DNA from: Ruegeria sp. PrR005
Lineage (GTDB): Bacteria > Pseudomonadota > Alphaproteobacteria > Rhodobacterales > Rhodobacteraceae
Length of the DNA stretch: 64,000 bases
Assembly: GCF_010500245.1 (NCBI RefSeq)
Contig: NZ_JAAGOX010000054.1
Coordinates: forward strand, 1 to 64,000
Direction of reading: 5' to 3'
A program made the position numbers and the translations under genes. Below are positions 25,606 through 36,951 of the stretch, one piece after another. Each line of letters begins with the position of its first letter. The stretch's first letter is position 1. The notes under the pieces were generated by a model. The model was not told where the DNA came from and ran no database searches. It saw only the letters and a list, made by a program, of their open reading frames with translations.

Positions 25606-26019
25606 TCAGGGCCGCACGGGGCCGAACTCGCAATAGCTGTTGCCCTGGTTGACGGTCATGTTGTCGCCAACCTTGAGCCCGGTGCGGATGGTGGTCAGCT
25701 CGTTTTCCAGCGGCGTCACGCCCACCGCCTCGGGCGTCAACGAGAATTGTACAGCCGTCTTGCGCCCGGTGGTAACACTCGGCCCCCGCCCCCGCACCAG
25801 ATAAATCCGGTCGTTCCAGCCAGCGCCCAGCTCGCGCCGGGCGTATTCCGAGGCCGCACACCAGAAATCTCCGACCCGCTGCTTGCCGCGCGGGATCACC
25901 TCGAACACAGCGTCATTGACCGGCAGCACCCGATCCCCCATCCGCGTGGTCAGGGCATCCGCCTGTGTCGAAAGGCCAGTCAGGGTGAGAGCAGTCAGAA
26001 AAAAGGCGTGGCGGAGCAT
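25606..26019 (-). CDS. Conserved hypothetical secreted protein
   Basis: A 137-residue protein with a signal peptide (MLRHAFFLTALTLTGLSTQADA). The mature part holds two cysteines, in DFWCAASEYARR and SYCEFGP, which could form a disulfide in the periplasm. I do not recognise the family beyond a small periplasmic protein seen in roseobacters. It lies immediately upstream of the YjbQ-family gene and downstream of the rpoD terminator in reading direction. Confidence 0.7.
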   Translation of the reverse strand: MLRHAFFLTALTLTGLSTQADALTTRMGDRVLPVNDAVFEVIPRGKQRVGDFWCAASEYARRELGAGWNDRIYLVRGRGPSVTTGRKTAVQFSLTPEAVGVTPLENELTTIRTGLKVGDNMTVNQGNSYCEFGPVRP

Positions 26020-26156
26020 CTGGGAAATCCTTGTCTTATCAAAGGGAATTTAGTGCGCCCAAGCGGCGATCAACAGAGCATTTCACGGATTTCTGACCAC
26101 GTTGGCGGTTCGTCGCTCAGCCCGGAGCCATTCGGAGGACAATCCCGCGCCAAGAA

Positions 26157-26182
26157 AAAAGACGCCCCGAAGGGCGTCTTTT
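26157..26182. terminator. Rho-independent terminator after rpoD
   Basis: GACGCCC-CGAA-GGGCGTC is flanked by an A-run and TTTT. It directly follows the rpoD stop on the minus strand. The symmetric T-runs make it potentially bidirectional. Confidence 0.85.
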
Positions 26183-26184
26183 GT

Positions 26185-28170
<1,986 letters not shown>

Positions 28171-28270
28171 TCAGTGCTCCTGCAGGGATGGGCGATTCGT
28201 TAAGCCGAATCATTAGTGCTCAGAATTGATTCGGCCACCCGTTTACCTGTTTTATTTTGCCAGTTCCTTA

Positions 28271-28294
28271 GGAAAACGCCTTATCGGCGTTTCC
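28271..28294 (-). terminator. Hairpin overlapping the dnaG stop codon
   Basis: GGAAA(A)CGCC and GGCGTTTCC pair around TTATC, which contains the TAA stop of dnaG on the minus strand. No strong T-run follows, so it may stabilise or attenuate the dnaG-rpoD message. Confidence 0.4.
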
Positions 28295-30230
28295 GGTCAA
28301 AGTTGATACCCGCCATGATGGCGGCAAAGGCCTCGCGTTCGTCGCGTTTGATTCGGGCCCCGTTGTCAGCCACTTCGAAGATCGCCTTGTCCTCGTTCTG
28401 GCTGCGGCTGGCGCGGTTGCGCTCTTCTGCGGCCCGGCCCACACGGTATGTCAGCGCCTCGTCATCGGTCTCGGCAATATCCTCGCGCGCTTCGTCGACT
28501 TCAGCTTCGTGCCCCCGGAGCGCCTTGATTTTCGCGAATTCCTCGGCCAGCGTCATCCGGGCCTTTTCGGCATCGCCAGGTTTGTGCACACAGGGTATGA
28601 CTGCGACATGGCGTAGGTTCAGGAGGTTTTCAAGGGCCTGCCCCCCCAAACTCCGCTCAATATGATCCTGGAGGTTGTCAGGATCGTCGACGGCGTGACG
28701 CAACACCACCTGCCGCAGCATTGCGTGATCGGGGTCGTGGCACTCCATATCTTCCAACTGATGCTCGAACTGCACCACGACCTGCGGGTTGAGGATGGCG
28801 ATTGCCAGGATGGCCGCCTCGCGCAGCTGGATTTCCGCATTCTGGGTCGAGGCGAGAAACGAGCTGCGGGCGCTGGGGCTGGCGGGAGCGTTTTCGTTTC
28901 GCTTTTGGCCACGGGCTTGCCAGCCCGTGGCACGCGACGTTCGCTGCGGCCGGAACAACTGCCAGCGCAGGTCCTTGATCTCCTGCCCGTAATGCGCCCG
29001 GATCGAAGGGTCACGGATCAACTTGATCTTTTCGCGCAGGCTTTTGTCCAGAGCGGCCTTGCGCTCGGGGCTATCGAATACCCTGCCTTCGGTCTCGCGC
29101 TGCCACAGAAGCTGCACCATGGGCCGGGCCTGATCCAGGACGCTTTGCATGGCTGCCGGTCCATCGGCGCGGATCACGTCGTCGGGGTCTTTACCCTCGG
29201 GTATTATCGCAAAGCGCAGCGATTTTCCGGCCTCCAGCAGCGGCAAGGCGAGGTCGATGACCCGCATCGCCGCGCGCAGGCCAGCAGTATCGCCGTCAAG
29301 CGCGACGATCGGCTCGTCGGCGATGCGCCACAGCATATGCAGCTGCTCCTCGGTCACCGCCGTGCCCAGAGGCGCCACCGCCGCGCCAAAACCCGCCTCG
29401 GAAAGCGCGATCACATCCATGTAACCCTCGGCCACGACAAGCGGCTGCCCCTGCCCCGCGGCCGTACGGGCGGGACCATGGTTGAACAGGCTGCGGCCCT
29501 TGTCGAAGAGCAGCGTTTCGGGCGAGTTCAGGTATTTGGCATTGTCCTTGGGGTCCATCGCCCGGCCGCCAAAGGCAATGCAGCGCCCGCGCGCGTCGCG
29601 GATCGGGAACATGATCCGGTTTCGGAACGTGTCATAGGGTTTGCCGCCCTTGGTCGAGGGTTTAGCCAAGCCTGCACCGATGATCAGGTCCTCTGCCACG
29701 CCCTTGCCACGCAGGTGATCCCACAACCCCTGCCAGCCGTCAGGGGCATACCCGATCTCCCACCGCTCCAGCGCCTGCGCGCCAAGGCCCCGCCGAGCCA
29801 GATAGTCGCGCGCCGCGCCGCCGCCGCCCGCATTGAGGTTCAAACGGAAGAACTGCGCCGCCTGCTCCATCACCTCGGCCAGTTGGCTGCGGTGGTCCTG
29901 CTTCTCCTGCGCCTTGGGATCCCGAGCGGGCATCGGCATGCCCGCCTCGCGGGCCAGGATCTCGACCGCCTCCATGAAACCGACATTCTCGGTCTCCTGA
30001 ACGAACTTCAGCGCGTCGCCCTTGGCGTGGCAGCCAAAGCAGTAATAGAACCCCTTGCGGTCATCCACATGGAACGAGGCAGTCTTTTCATGGTGGAACG
30101 GGCATGGCGCCCACATGTCGCCCTTGCCCTGGTTCGACTTGCGCATGTCCCACATGACCTTGCGCCCGACAACCTGGGTCAGGCTCAGGCGGCTGCGTAG
30201 CTCATCCAGAAATCCGGGGGGTAGTGACAT
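28281..30230 (-). CDS. dnaG: DNA primase
   Basis: A 649-residue replication primase. It has the N-terminal CHC2 zinc domain (Cys43, His46, Cys64, Cys67; APCPFHHEKTASFHVDDRKGFYYCFGCH). The Toprim catalytic core includes VVAEGYMDVIALS and ALDGDTAGLRAAMR. The C-terminal third is the helicase-interacting region. ATG 30230 (MSLPPGFLDELRSRL) matches family N-termini although no good ribosome site is seen. A 19-residue in-frame extension exists but is unlikely. It lies 110 bp upstream of rpoD. Confidence 0.97.
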   Translation of the reverse strand: MSLPPGFLDELRSRLSLTQVVGRKVMWDMRKSNQGKGDMWAPCPFHHEKTASFHVDDRKGFYYCFGCHAKGDALKFVQETENVGFMEAVEILAREAGMPMPARDPKAQEKQDHRSQLAEVMEQAAQFFRLNLNAGGGGAARDYLARRGLGAQALERWEIGYAPDGWQGLWDHLRGKGVAEDLIIGAGLAKPSTKGGKPYDTFRNRIMFPIRDARGRCIAFGGRAMDPKDNAKYLNSPETLLFDKGRSLFNHGPARTAAGQGQPLVVAEGYMDVIALSEAGFGAAVAPLGTAVTEEQLHMLWRIADEPIVALDGDTAGLRAAMRVIDLALPLLEAGKSLRFAIIPEGKDPDDVIRADGPAAMQSVLDQARPMVQLLWQRETEGRVFDSPERKAALDKSLREKIKLIRDPSIRAHYGQEIKDLRWQLFRPQRTSRATGWQARGQKRNENAPASPSARSSFLASTQNAEIQLREAAILAIAILNPQVVVQFEHQLEDMECHDPDHAMLRQVVLRHAVDDPDNLQDHIERSLGGQALENLLNLRHVAVIPCVHKPGDAEKARMTLAEEFAKIKALRGHEAEVDEAREDIAETDDEALTYRVGRAAEERNRASRSQNEDKAIFEVADNGARIKRDEREAFAAIMAGINFDRKRR

Positions 30231-30312
30231 GGGGGTAGGATGGCAGAAACAGAGCGGCGCGCCAAGCGGGCGGCGCGCCTTATCCACAGCGAAGAGCGTT
30301 ATTGGCGCGGGC

Positions 30313-30609
30313 CTACTGCTTGAGACAGAGTTCCAGCCAGGCCGCCGATAGGTCCTTGTTACGAATATCGCCCATCTTTTGCTGATAGACCCAGGGCGCG
30401 ATCAGCGGGATCGCGTTGTTGTAGCTCGCGGGCCAGGTCGGGTTGGTCGCAGCCACGGCAGCGGGCACATCCCGTTCCTTGACCCGGTCAAGCCGCGCCT
30501 GCTGGATCGACGCCACCACGTCGGCCTGGTACTGGCAGCTCTGCTGCTTGGTCTCGGCCGCCGCCAGCGGCGAGGCTGCGAGAGCGGCAACAAGGGCATA
30601 GCGATACAT
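30313..30609 (-). CDS. Small secreted hypothetical protein
   Basis: A 98-residue protein with a signal peptide (MYRYALVAALAASPLAAAETK) and two cysteines in the mature part (QQSCQYQ and LELCLKQ), so it is probably a disulfide-bonded periplasmic protein. CGGGAG lies eight bases before the ATG. Short secreted proteins of this layout are frequent in Rhodobacteraceae. I cannot assign a function. It sits between soxG and dnaG on the same strand. Confidence 0.75.
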   Translation of the reverse strand: MYRYALVAALAASPLAAAETKQQSCQYQADVVASIQQARLDRVKERDVPAAVAATNPTWPASYNNAIPLIAPWVYQQKMGDIRNKDLSAAWLELCLKQ

Positions 30610-30644
30610 CGGTGATCTCCCGGATTCGAATTGGTCGACCGAGT

Positions 30645-31190
30645 TTAACCCCGTGCCGCGACCGCTTCCATGGCCGATTTGAGATCATGCACCAGCGTTT
30701 CGGCCATTGAGCGGAAAACCATCAGCCAATAGGCATCTTCGCCGACCCGCGTGACCGAGCCCGACATATGCCCGATCTTGCTGCGCGCGGTGGCGCCCAC
30801 CGGGAAGGACACCAGCCGGAGATCGACCGGAACGAGACGGGCCAAAACATCCTCGCCCCCCTCCCCTTCGAGGCGCACCACCGCCCAGGCATCGGACTGA
30901 TCGACCAAGGCCGCGTTCTGGCTCAATCCTTCGTCCGGGACCGCCCCGACCAGCATGGCGCTGGAATGACCGAACCATATCGCCCGGACGTCACCCGATA
31001 CCCCAGCGCTGTTCGGTGCTGGATAGCCTAGCCCATACCCAGCCTGCATCGCCTTGTTCAAGGCATCGGCCCGGCCCTTGCGCGGCGACAGCATCGTCAT
31101 CGTGCCCGCATCCACCTCGATCGCGGTGACCCGACCAACTGTCAGTGGCAACAGCCCCGCACAGGGCGATTTCGCAACCAAATTATCCAC
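30645..31190 (-). CDS. soxG: Sarcosine oxidase gamma subunit
   Basis: A 181-residue gamma subunit of heterotetrameric sarcosine oxidase, structural support for the alpha/beta/delta assembly. GTG 31190 was chosen because GGAGGG lies eight bases upstream and it overlaps the soxA stop by only 8 bp. An ATG at 31214 would overlap by 32 bp. Recognisable stretches are DVRAIWFGHSSAMLVG, VRLEGEGGEDVLARLVPVDLR and GHMSGSVTRVGEDAYWLMVFRSMAETLVHDL. It is last in the B-D-A-G order. Confidence 0.9.
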   Translation of the reverse strand: MDNLVAKSPCAGLLPLTVGRVTAIEVDAGTMTMLSPRKGRADALNKAMQAGYGLGYPAPNSAGVSGDVRAIWFGHSSAMLVGAVPDEGLSQNAALVDQSDAWAVVRLEGEGGEDVLARLVPVDLRLVSFPVGATARSKIGHMSGSVTRVGEDAYWLMVFRSMAETLVHDLKSAMEAVAARG

Positions 31191-34116
31191 GCATCCGCCC
31201 TCCGTCTGCGTCAAAGAAGACCGGGTTCACAACTTCGCAAAGGGTCGTCACCCCTCGCAACCCGTCGACCATCTTGACGATCTCGCCATACCGCGCCGGG
31301 CCGTCAGCCAGGAATGCGAGCCCGATCATGTGGCCCAGCGTCGGCGAATGGCAGACCGAGGTTATGTAGCCCTGATCGTTGGTCCGTTTCGGCTCTGCTT
31401 CTTCGCGGTAGATATGCGCGCCTGCCAGCAAGCGCCCGTCGCGTCCAACCGGCTTCAACCCGACCAGACGCTCGCGCCCCGACTCTTCCAGCCCCGGACG
31501 CTGCGACATGGTCTTGCCGATGCAGTCCTTCTTGGCCGAGACCATGCCGCCCATGCCGATGTCATAGGCGGTGGTGCGTCCGTGGATTTCGGAATGGGTG
31601 ATGAACCCTTTCTCGATCCGCAGGACGTTGAGTGCCTCCATGCCGTAGGGGCCGCCGCCCAGCGCCTCGGCCCGTTTGACCAGGATATCGAACAGGCTGG
31701 CGCCATAGCGCGCAGGCACCGCGATCTCATAGCCCTGCTCGCCCGAGAACGAGATCCGGAACAGCCGCCCCGCAACCCCCAGAACCGAGACCGCGCCGCA
31801 GGACATGAACGGCCACTCCGTGGGATCAAGCGGCGTATCCAGCACCCCGTCCAGAACCTCACGCGCCTTGGGACCGGCCACCGCGAACTGCGCCCATTGC
31901 TCGGTCACCGAGGTCAGTGACACATCCCATTCCGGGCGGAGACCTTGAGTGACGAACTCCAGATGCTTCATCACCTCGCCCGCCGCAGCGGTGGTCGTGG
32001 TCATGACAAAGTGATCCTCGCCCAGCCTTGCGGTGGTGCCGTCATCCATTACATGGCCGTCTTCGCGCAGCATCAGACCATAGCGGACCCGCCCCACCTT
32101 CAGCGTCGAGAACATGTTGGTATAGGCAAAATCCAAGAGTTTCGCCGCATCCGCCCCCTGGATGTCGACCTTACCGAGTGTCGAGACATCGGCCACCCCC
32201 ACCGCGTTACGCACATAGCCCACCTCGCGGTCGCAGCTTTGCCGCCAGTCGGTTTCGCCGGGCTTGGGAAAATAGCTGGGGCGATACCACAGCCCCGCCT
32301 CGATCATCGGTGCGCCCCGCGCCACCGTTGCCTTGTGGGAGGTGGTGAAGCGTTGCGGCTGGAATCCCTTGCCCTCGGCCCCAGCGCCCAGCGCCGCGAT
32401 GGCAATCGGGCTATAGGGCGGGCGAAAGGTGGTCGTTCCGGTCTCGGGAATACCCCGCCCGGTGGCATCGGCCAGAACGGCCAGCGCGGCCACGTTCGAG
32501 TTCTTGCCCTGGTCGGTCGCCATGCCTTGCGTGGTGTAGCGCTTCATATGCTCGACCGAGCGGAAGTTCTCGACCGCCGCCTGCTTGACGTCCTTGACCG
32601 TGACATCGTTCTGGAAATCGAGCCAGGCCCGCCCCTTGCCCGGCACCGCCCAGAGCGGCTCCAGAGCGTAAGGCGTATCCTCGGCATCCGGCGTCGCGAC
32701 CTCCGGCACCTTCATGCCCAGGTCTTCCAGCGCCGCGGCGGCCATGGCGATGCCTTCGCGCAGACAGGCCGCGGTCGAAAACGCGCCGTTGCAGGCCCCC
32801 GCCGCGCGCAGGCCCGGAATGGCCCCCGGTACCGGAACAAAAGACGCGATATCGCGCCTCCATTCCGGCCGCCCGTTCATGTGGCAGGTCAGGTGCACAC
32901 TGGGATTCCAGCCGCCCGACATCGCCAGGCAATCGGTCTGAATGCGTTCTTCGCCACTGGCGCGGCGCACGGTAATCGCCTCCAGCCCCCGGCCGCCCAT
33001 GCTGCCACAGACCTGACCGCCCCGGATCATGTGTACGCCATCAACCTCGGGCGCATCGTGGCGGCTGTCGATCAGCGCCGCCACATGCACGCCTGCGGCC
33101 ATCAGGTCGCGCGCGGTGCGATGGGCATCGTCATTGTTGCCGAATACGGTGACGGCCTTGCCCGGCGCCACGCCCCAGCGGTTGAGATAGGCGCGCACAG
33201 CGCCTGCGGTCATGATCCCCGGACGATCGTTGTCGCGAAAGGCTACGGGTCGCTCCAGAGCGCCTGCCGCCAGCACACTGCGCCTGGCCACGATCCGCCA
33301 GTAGCATTCCAGCGGCGCGCCCGCGCCCCGGTCGGCGCGGTGGTGCGACACCCGCTCCAGCGCGGCATAAGTGCCATGGTCATAGGCGCCCGCCACGGTG
33401 GTCCGGGTCATCAGGCGCACATTGTCCATCGCGCGCAGTTCGGCCAGAACCTCCTCGGCCCAGATGTGGCCCGGCTTGCCATCGACCTCGTAGGTCTCGG
33501 CCAAGAGACGCCCACCCATCCGCGCGTCCTCGTCGGCCAGGATCACATCCGCGCCCGCCCGACCCGCGACCAGCGCCGCCATCAGCCCCGCAGGCCCCGC
33601 CCCGATCACCAGCAGGTCGCAAAAGGCAAAGGCGCGCTCGTAGCGGTCGACATTGTCCTGCCCCGACAGCGCCCCCAGGCCAGCGGCCTTGCGGATCATC
33701 GGCTCGTAAAGCTTCTCCCAGAAGGCGCGCGGCCACATGAAGGTCTTGTAGTAGAACCCGGCGCCAAAGAAGGGCGCCGCCAGGTTGTTGACCGACAAGA
33801 GGTCGAATTCGAGCGACGGCCAGCGATTCTGGCTACGTGCCTCCAACCCGTCGTAGAGCTCCTGCACGGTGGCCCGCACGTTGGGATCCTGCCGCCCGCC
33901 CGACCCGATGGTCACCAGCGCGTTCGGCTCCTCGCTGCCCGCGGTCAGGATGCCGCGCGGCCGGTGATACTTGAACGACCGCGCCACCAGTCGCACGTCA
34001 TTGGCCAGCAGCGCCGAGGCCAGCGTATCGCCCTCGAACCCCGAATAGCGCACCCCGTCGAAAGTGAAAGACACCCGGTGATCGCGCGCGATCAGCCCCT
34101 TGCCCTCGATCCTCAT
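31183..34116 (-). CDS. soxA: Sarcosine oxidase alpha subunit
   Basis: A 977-residue subunit, full length for the family. Order of domains: an N-terminal ferredoxin-like segment, a nucleotide-binding domain with DLLVIGAGPAGLMAALVAGRAGADVILADED (about 170-200), a middle NAD-type region (FRDNDRPGIMTAGAVRAYLNRWG) and a C-terminal GcvT-like folate domain (MSFSGEQGYEIAVPARYG-like stretch near the end). With SoxB, D and G it oxidises sarcosine to glycine, giving peroxide and 5,10-methylene-THF. ATG overlaps the soxD stop as ATGA. Confidence 0.97.
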   Translation of the reverse strand: MRIEGKGLIARDHRVSFTFDGVRYSGFEGDTLASALLANDVRLVARSFKYHRPRGILTAGSEEPNALVTIGSGGRQDPNVRATVQELYDGLEARSQNRWPSLEFDLLSVNNLAAPFFGAGFYYKTFMWPRAFWEKLYEPMIRKAAGLGALSGQDNVDRYERAFAFCDLLVIGAGPAGLMAALVAGRAGADVILADEDARMGGRLLAETYEVDGKPGHIWAEEVLAELRAMDNVRLMTRTTVAGAYDHGTYAALERVSHHRADRGAGAPLECYWRIVARRSVLAAGALERPVAFRDNDRPGIMTAGAVRAYLNRWGVAPGKAVTVFGNNDDAHRTARDLMAAGVHVAALIDSRHDAPEVDGVHMIRGGQVCGSMGGRGLEAITVRRASGEERIQTDCLAMSGGWNPSVHLTCHMNGRPEWRRDIASFVPVPGAIPGLRAAGACNGAFSTAACLREGIAMAAAALEDLGMKVPEVATPDAEDTPYALEPLWAVPGKGRAWLDFQNDVTVKDVKQAAVENFRSVEHMKRYTTQGMATDQGKNSNVAALAVLADATGRGIPETGTTTFRPPYSPIAIAALGAGAEGKGFQPQRFTTSHKATVARGAPMIEAGLWYRPSYFPKPGETDWRQSCDREVGYVRNAVGVADVSTLGKVDIQGADAAKLLDFAYTNMFSTLKVGRVRYGLMLREDGHVMDDGTTARLGEDHFVMTTTTAAAGEVMKHLEFVTQGLRPEWDVSLTSVTEQWAQFAVAGPKAREVLDGVLDTPLDPTEWPFMSCGAVSVLGVAGRLFRISFSGEQGYEIAVPARYGASLFDILVKRAEALGGGPYGMEALNVLRIEKGFITHSEIHGRTTAYDIGMGGMVSAKKDCIGKTMSQRPGLEESGRERLVGLKPVGRDGRLLAGAHIYREEAEPKRTNDQGYITSVCHSPTLGHMIGLAFLADGPARYGEIVKMVDGLRGVTTLCEVVNPVFFDADGGRMRG

Positions 34117-34376
34117 GCCCGCGCCTCCGATGCTGGTTCGGTGCCCAGCACCTTATGCGTCAGCGTGCTGCGTGTGACCACGACCCAGGCGCCGCAGCCG
34201 CCCTCGTGATACCAGAGGTCGCGGGTCACCCCGGCCGGGTTCTCTCGCAGGTGCACGTAGTCGTCCCAGGCAGCCTCGCCCGCATCCGCCGCCGGTCGAT
34301 CCAGCGCCAGCGCGTGGCCCTTGTAATAGAATTCGCGGTGATCCCGCTCGCCGCAATGCGGACAGGTGATCCTCAT
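34113..34376 (-). CDS. soxD: Sarcosine oxidase delta subunit
   Basis: An 87-residue zinc-binding subunit with the expected ligands Cys5, Cys8 (ITCPHCGERDHREF), His57 and Cys61 (LWYHEGGCGAWVVV). It is needed for heterotetramer assembly. Its stop overlaps the soxA start by 4 bp, and it is 54 bp after soxB. Confidence 0.97.
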   Translation of the reverse strand: MRITCPHCGERDHREFYYKGHALALDRPAADAGEAAWDDYVHLRENPAGVTRDLWYHEGGCGAWVVVTRSTLTHKVLGTEPASEARA

Positions 34377-34430
34377 GACCGCGCCCTCATCTTCATTTCG
34401 CCAGAAATACTCATGCCAACCCCTCCACTC

Positions 34431-35684
34431 TCAGTGCAGGTTGTGTTGAGAGCCCTTGCCCTCTTCGTCGATGATGCTGCGCCCGGTACGGAACCGGTCC
34501 AGCCGGTGCCGGGTCGAGGCCGGATGATAGTTCCCGGTCGCGATCAGATGCGCGAACACGCTGCCCGAGCCCGGGACCGCCTTGAACCCGCCGTAGTTCC
34601 AGCCGCAGTTCACATAAAGCCCGTCGATATGCGTCTTGTCGATGATGGGCGAGCCGTCGGGGGACATGTCCATGATCCCGCCCCAGCTGCGCAGCACCTT
34701 AGCCTTGCCAATCATCGGCATCAGCGCCATGCCCGCCTCCATCACATGCTCGACCGTCGGCAGGTTGCCGCGCGCCGCGTAAGAGGCATAGAAATCCAGG
34801 TCGCCACCAAAGACCAGCCCGCCCTTGTCGGATTGGCTAATATAGAAATGACCCATGCCAAAGGTGATCACGTTGTCGATCACCGGCTTCAGCCCCTCGG
34901 TGACAAAGGCCTGGAGGATATGGCTTTCGATCGGCAGGCGCATGCCTGCCATCGCCGCCACCTGGCTGGACCGGCCAGCCGCCACCATCGCCACCTTCTT
35001 GGCGCGGATCGGGCCGCGCACGGTCTGCACGCCCTTGACCTGGCCGTTCTCGATATCGATGCCGGTGACCTCGCAGTTCTGGATCAGGTCCACGCCGCGC
35101 TGGTCGGCCCCTCGGGCATAGCCCCAGGCGACCGCGTCATGCCGGGCGGTGCCGCCGCGCGGGTGATAGAGGCCGCCGTACAAGGGAAACCGAAGGTCGT
35201 CGAAGTTGAGGTAGGGCACCATCTTGCGCAGATCTTCGCGCCCCAAGAGGATCGCGTCGTCGCCCTGGCTGATCATCATGTTGCCACGCCGGGCCGCCGC
35301 ATCGCGTTGCCCATCCGAGTGGAACAGGTTGATGATGCCGCGCTGCGAATGCATCACGTTGTAGTTAAGGTCCTCTTCCAGCCCCTCCCACAGTTTCAGG
35401 GAATGCGAATAGAACTCGGAATTGCCTTGCAGGAAGTAGTTGGCGCGCACGATGGTCGTGTTCCGGCCAATGTTGCCGCCGCCGATATAGCCGCGTTCGA
35501 GTACCGCGATGTTCTTCAACCCATGGTCGCGCGCCAGGTAATAGGCGGTGCTCAACCCGTGGCCGCCGCCGCCGATGATCACGATGTCATATTCGGGTTT
35601 CGGTTCGGGGTCCCGCCAATGTGGCCGCCATCCCTTGTTGCCGGTCAATCCTTCCTTCAACACGCGCAGGCCCGAAAAACGCAT
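34431..35684 (-). CDS. soxB: Sarcosine oxidase beta subunit
   Basis: A 417-residue flavoprotein subunit. The N-terminal MRFSGLRVLKEGLTGNKGWRPHWRDPEPKPEYDIVIIGGGGHGLSTAYYLA contains the FAD Rossmann motif, and the MHSQRGIINLFHSDGQRD and C-terminal CGWNYGGFKAVPGSG regions are typical of the catalytic subunit. It carries the sarcosine-oxidising site. A GGGGAGACAGGG site precedes the ATG. It is first in the operon, and a large palindrome lies about 145 bp upstream. Confidence 0.97.
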   Translation of the reverse strand: MRFSGLRVLKEGLTGNKGWRPHWRDPEPKPEYDIVIIGGGGHGLSTAYYLARDHGLKNIAVLERGYIGGGNIGRNTTIVRANYFLQGNSEFYSHSLKLWEGLEEDLNYNVMHSQRGIINLFHSDGQRDAAARRGNMMISQGDDAILLGREDLRKMVPYLNFDDLRFPLYGGLYHPRGGTARHDAVAWGYARGADQRGVDLIQNCEVTGIDIENGQVKGVQTVRGPIRAKKVAMVAAGRSSQVAAMAGMRLPIESHILQAFVTEGLKPVIDNVITFGMGHFYISQSDKGGLVFGGDLDFYASYAARGNLPTVEHVMEAGMALMPMIGKAKVLRSWGGIMDMSPDGSPIIDKTHIDGLYVNCGWNYGGFKAVPGSGSVFAHLIATGNYHPASTRHRLDRFRTGRSIIDEEGKGSQHNLH

Positions 35685-35828
35685 CCCTGTCTCCCCTTTC
35701 CGGGCACCTGCCCGCTGCTTTAACGACTATCATCCAACCCGCCATTCAGTTGGCCGTAATCGACAACGAATGTCCCATGCGCGACTATTGGTGTCGCTCT
35801 TGCGACGGGCGCACATTTACTGTTCTTT

Positions 35829-35850
35829 CAACAGGGGTCATACCCTGTTG
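35829..35850. promoter_or_regulatory. Perfect palindrome upstream of the sox operon
   Basis: CAACAGGG-N6-CCCTGTTG, an 8-6-8 perfect inverted repeat, with a third CAACAGG at 35858-35864. It lies in the 245-bp gap between an outer-membrane-protein gene and soxB, both on the minus strand. No T-run follows, so an operator for soxBDAG is more likely than a terminator. Confidence 0.5.
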
Positions 35851-35929
35851 TGCGCGCAACAGGCACAAAGAAATCAGGGTCCAGCCGCCGATTTTCCGAG
35901 GGAGTGGCGCGCGTTACGCAGCCTGGTCA

Positions 35930-36829
35930 TCAGAACCGTATTCTGAAGGCGAAACCTGCGACCGGCGCGGCGCCATAGCTTTGCCGGCTGATCTCTGCTC
36001 CGGCCGCATTCTCGAGCACCAGTTGCCCGTCCAGCTCGGCTCCCGCAAACACCGTCAAGCGGGTGCCGGGGTTTGGTGCGTATTCCAGCGAAAGCACGAC
36101 CGGTATGCTGGTTTCCTCACCCATGCCGCCCGGTGCAGGGCCGGTGCCATCAAGTCGAAACCGCACGCTTTCCGATCGGACGCCCAGCGAAAGCTTGATC
36201 TCGTCGGACAGCGCGTAGCTCAGCGACAGCCCCGGCCCTTGTGTTGCGCCAAGCCCGGTGCCTGTGCTCAAGGACCAGCGGTCGTCGATCTGCCAGTCGA
36301 CCAGCAATGCCGGGAACACCTGCGTATCACTGTCCCCCAGTTCCGAAAAAGCGCCGAACGCGGGACCGATCCGCAATCGGTCGTTCACCTGCCAGGCCAG
36401 CCCGGCGAACACACCCCATGTGCGCCCGTCTGACGCACTGGCCCCAGCTTCGTAGTTCCATCGCACCTGTGGCGAAAGGAACAGGCTGGCACGCTCCCCG
36501 ACCGGAAACCGCAACGGCGCGGACACCCGGATGTCACGGATGTCGCCCCAAGGGCGCGCGGCAACGCCACCCGAGAAATCGTAATCCACCTGACCATAGC
36601 TGACCAGAACCCCGGCCGAAGCGCCATTCTCCGCCCTGTACAAGGCTCCAGCCCTCAAGAAACTGCGTGTCGCCGAGACCTCTCCGCCGCCAGAAAGATC
36701 AGCCGCGCCCTGATACATAACGAGGCCATCCACCACCGGCGTCCAGCCCGGTCGGGGCTGCGCCTGAGCGGCCCCCGCCGTGACGACGATCACGCCGGTA
36801 ATGGAAAACGCTCGAAGAAATCCTGACAT
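35930..36829 (-). CDS. Outer-membrane beta-barrel protein, DUF6268-like
   Basis: A 299-residue protein with a signal peptide (MSGFLRAFSITGVIVVTAGAAQAQ), an alternating hydrophobic pattern with many Gly/aromatic residues and a C-terminal phenylalanine (FRIRF) as in outer-membrane barrels. The body (APLRFPVGERASLFLSPQVRWNYEAG, LSYALSDEIKLSLGVRSESVRFRLDG) resembles the DUF6268 barrel family. The start was taken at the signal peptide. The 36 in-frame upstream residues are not protein-like. Function unknown. It follows the glutamate dehydrogenase terminator. Confidence 0.75.
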   Translation of the reverse strand: MSGFLRAFSITGVIVVTAGAAQAQPRPGWTPVVDGLVMYQGAADLSGGGEVSATRSFLRAGALYRAENGASAGVLVSYGQVDYDFSGGVAARPWGDIRDIRVSAPLRFPVGERASLFLSPQVRWNYEAGASASDGRTWGVFAGLAWQVNDRLRIGPAFGAFSELGDSDTQVFPALLVDWQIDDRWSLSTGTGLGATQGPGLSLSYALSDEIKLSLGVRSESVRFRLDGTGPAPGGMGEETSIPVVLSLEYAPNPGTRLTVFAGAELDGQLVLENAAGAEISRQSYGAAPVAGFAFRIRF

Positions 36830-36908
36830 GGCTCGCCCTTTCAACACTGTTTCGTCAAGAATAGTGCCGCGTTCGGACCCGCCCACTGCTACTTGTCCCA
36901 AAAACAGG

Positions 36909-36934
36909 AAAGGGCGCGCCGAAGCGCGCCCTTC
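36909..36934. terminator. Rho-independent terminator after the glutamate dehydrogenase gene
   Basis: AGGGCGCGC-CGAA-GCGCGCCCT, a 9-bp GC stem. On the minus strand it is followed by TTCCTGTTTTTG, just after the dehydrogenase stop. Confidence 0.8.
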
Positions 36935-36951
36935 CATCGCTCATGTCACGA

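Noticed and set aside
31945-34209. Long open frame antisense to soxA (754 codons)
   Set aside because: Arg/His/Pro-rich shadow of soxA. Same explanation as other antisense frames at 4346-5533, 13963-15765, 20905-22431 and 28662-30200.
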